A stretch of DNA of 32,332 nt from an uncultured Acidimicrobiaceae bacterium (GTDB lineage: Bacteria; Actinomycetota; Acidimicrobiia; Spongiisociales; UBA5794): assembly GCA_947258985.1 (NCBI GenBank), contig CAMYKI010000046.1, forward strand, positions 1-32,332, read 5' to 3'. Shown piece by piece: positions 32,256 to 32,332 of the stretch (positions are counted from its first letter, which is position 1; each line of letters opens with the position of its first letter). The position numbers and the translations under genes were made by a program. Under the pieces are notes generated by a model, which saw only the letters and a list, made by a program, of their open reading frames with translations, was not told the origin of the DNA and searched no databases.

Positions 32256-32332
32256 ATGAAGCCGATCGCGATCCTGCAGCACAACATGGAGGTCCCGCCC
32301 GGGTTCCTCGACGAGGCAATCGCCGCGGCGGG
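32256..32332 (+). CDS. Probable type 1 glutamine amidotransferase-like protein (5' fragment)
   Basis: An ATG at 32256 opens a frame that runs off the window after 25 codons: MKPIAILQHNMEVPPGF and onward to DEAIAAAG. The IAILQH strand, followed by a Pro-Gly turn and a helix ending in Ala-Gly, is the usual beginning of class I glutamine amidotransferase-like proteins (GMP-synthase-type domain). The catalytic Cys would lie beyond the window. There is no strong ribosome site. The call rests on a short N-terminus only. Confidence 0.5.
   Translation, partial: MKPIAILQHNMEVPPGFLDEAIAAA

Overview
The window is GC-rich bacterial chromosome of actinobacterial type, most likely a deep-branching lineage such as Acidimicrobiia. 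This rests on gene content: a mycothiol S-conjugate amidase-like deacetylase, an LLM-class (probably F420-dependent) oxidoreductase, a single-chain B12-dependent ribonucleotide reductase, and frequent GTG/TTG starts. The lineage is inference. No phage genes, transposase, rRNA, tRNA or CRISPR array was seen.

Layout. 39-5059: a PCuAC-type copper chaperone lipoprotein (-), then a PfkB sugar kinase, a large membrane-embedded patatin/cPLA2-like lipase and a phosphopantetheinyl transferase (+). 5344-7550: an Rrf2-family Fe-S regulator translationally coupled to a membrane protein joining a cytochrome b5-like domain to a beta-propeller. 7551-8116: a gene-free stretch with an inverted repeat over the Rrf2 start, a 23-bp tandem repeat array and a potentially structured leader. 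8117-11440: a copper module, with a second PCuAC lipoprotein (+) facing csoR-copZ-copA (-). 11684-15148: nrdJ, with regulatory palindromes and a DnaA-box match upstream. 15440-15711: three tandem 90-bp cloverleaf-like repeats. 15804-19151: a two-repeat lipoprotein, an archaeal-type phosphoglycerate kinase and an Mca-like deacetylase. 19278-21459: a three-gene operon of membrane proteins. 21456-25420: an MFS transporter, PgsB and a duplicated PgsC (poly-gamma-glutamate-type synthesis). 25546-30422: a beta-propeller lipoprotein, a membrane-anchored SGNH hydrolase and an LLM oxidoreductase. 30479-32095: a CHASE-like sensor histidine kinase, followed by a 20-bp tandem array and the start of a probable glutamine amidotransferase.

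How genes work together. CsoR, CopZ, CopA and the two PCuAC proteins form a coherent Cu(I) sensing, chaperoning, export and extracytoplasmic delivery set. The Rrf2 regulator probably controls its coupled heme/propeller partner. PgsB and PgsC should form a membrane polyglutamate synthase, possibly with the adjacent MFS protein.

The most unusual feature is the intergenic DNA. Five tandem-repeat loci with units of about 20, 23, 24, 90 and 102 bp lie within 25 kb, and most units are built from inverted repeats. The 23- and 24-bp arrays belong to one composite family. Each ends in the same kind of hairpin and conserved tail, and each sits upstream of a copper gene; a third, array-less member lies at 5183. 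A possible three-way-junction RNA lies at 7889-7961.
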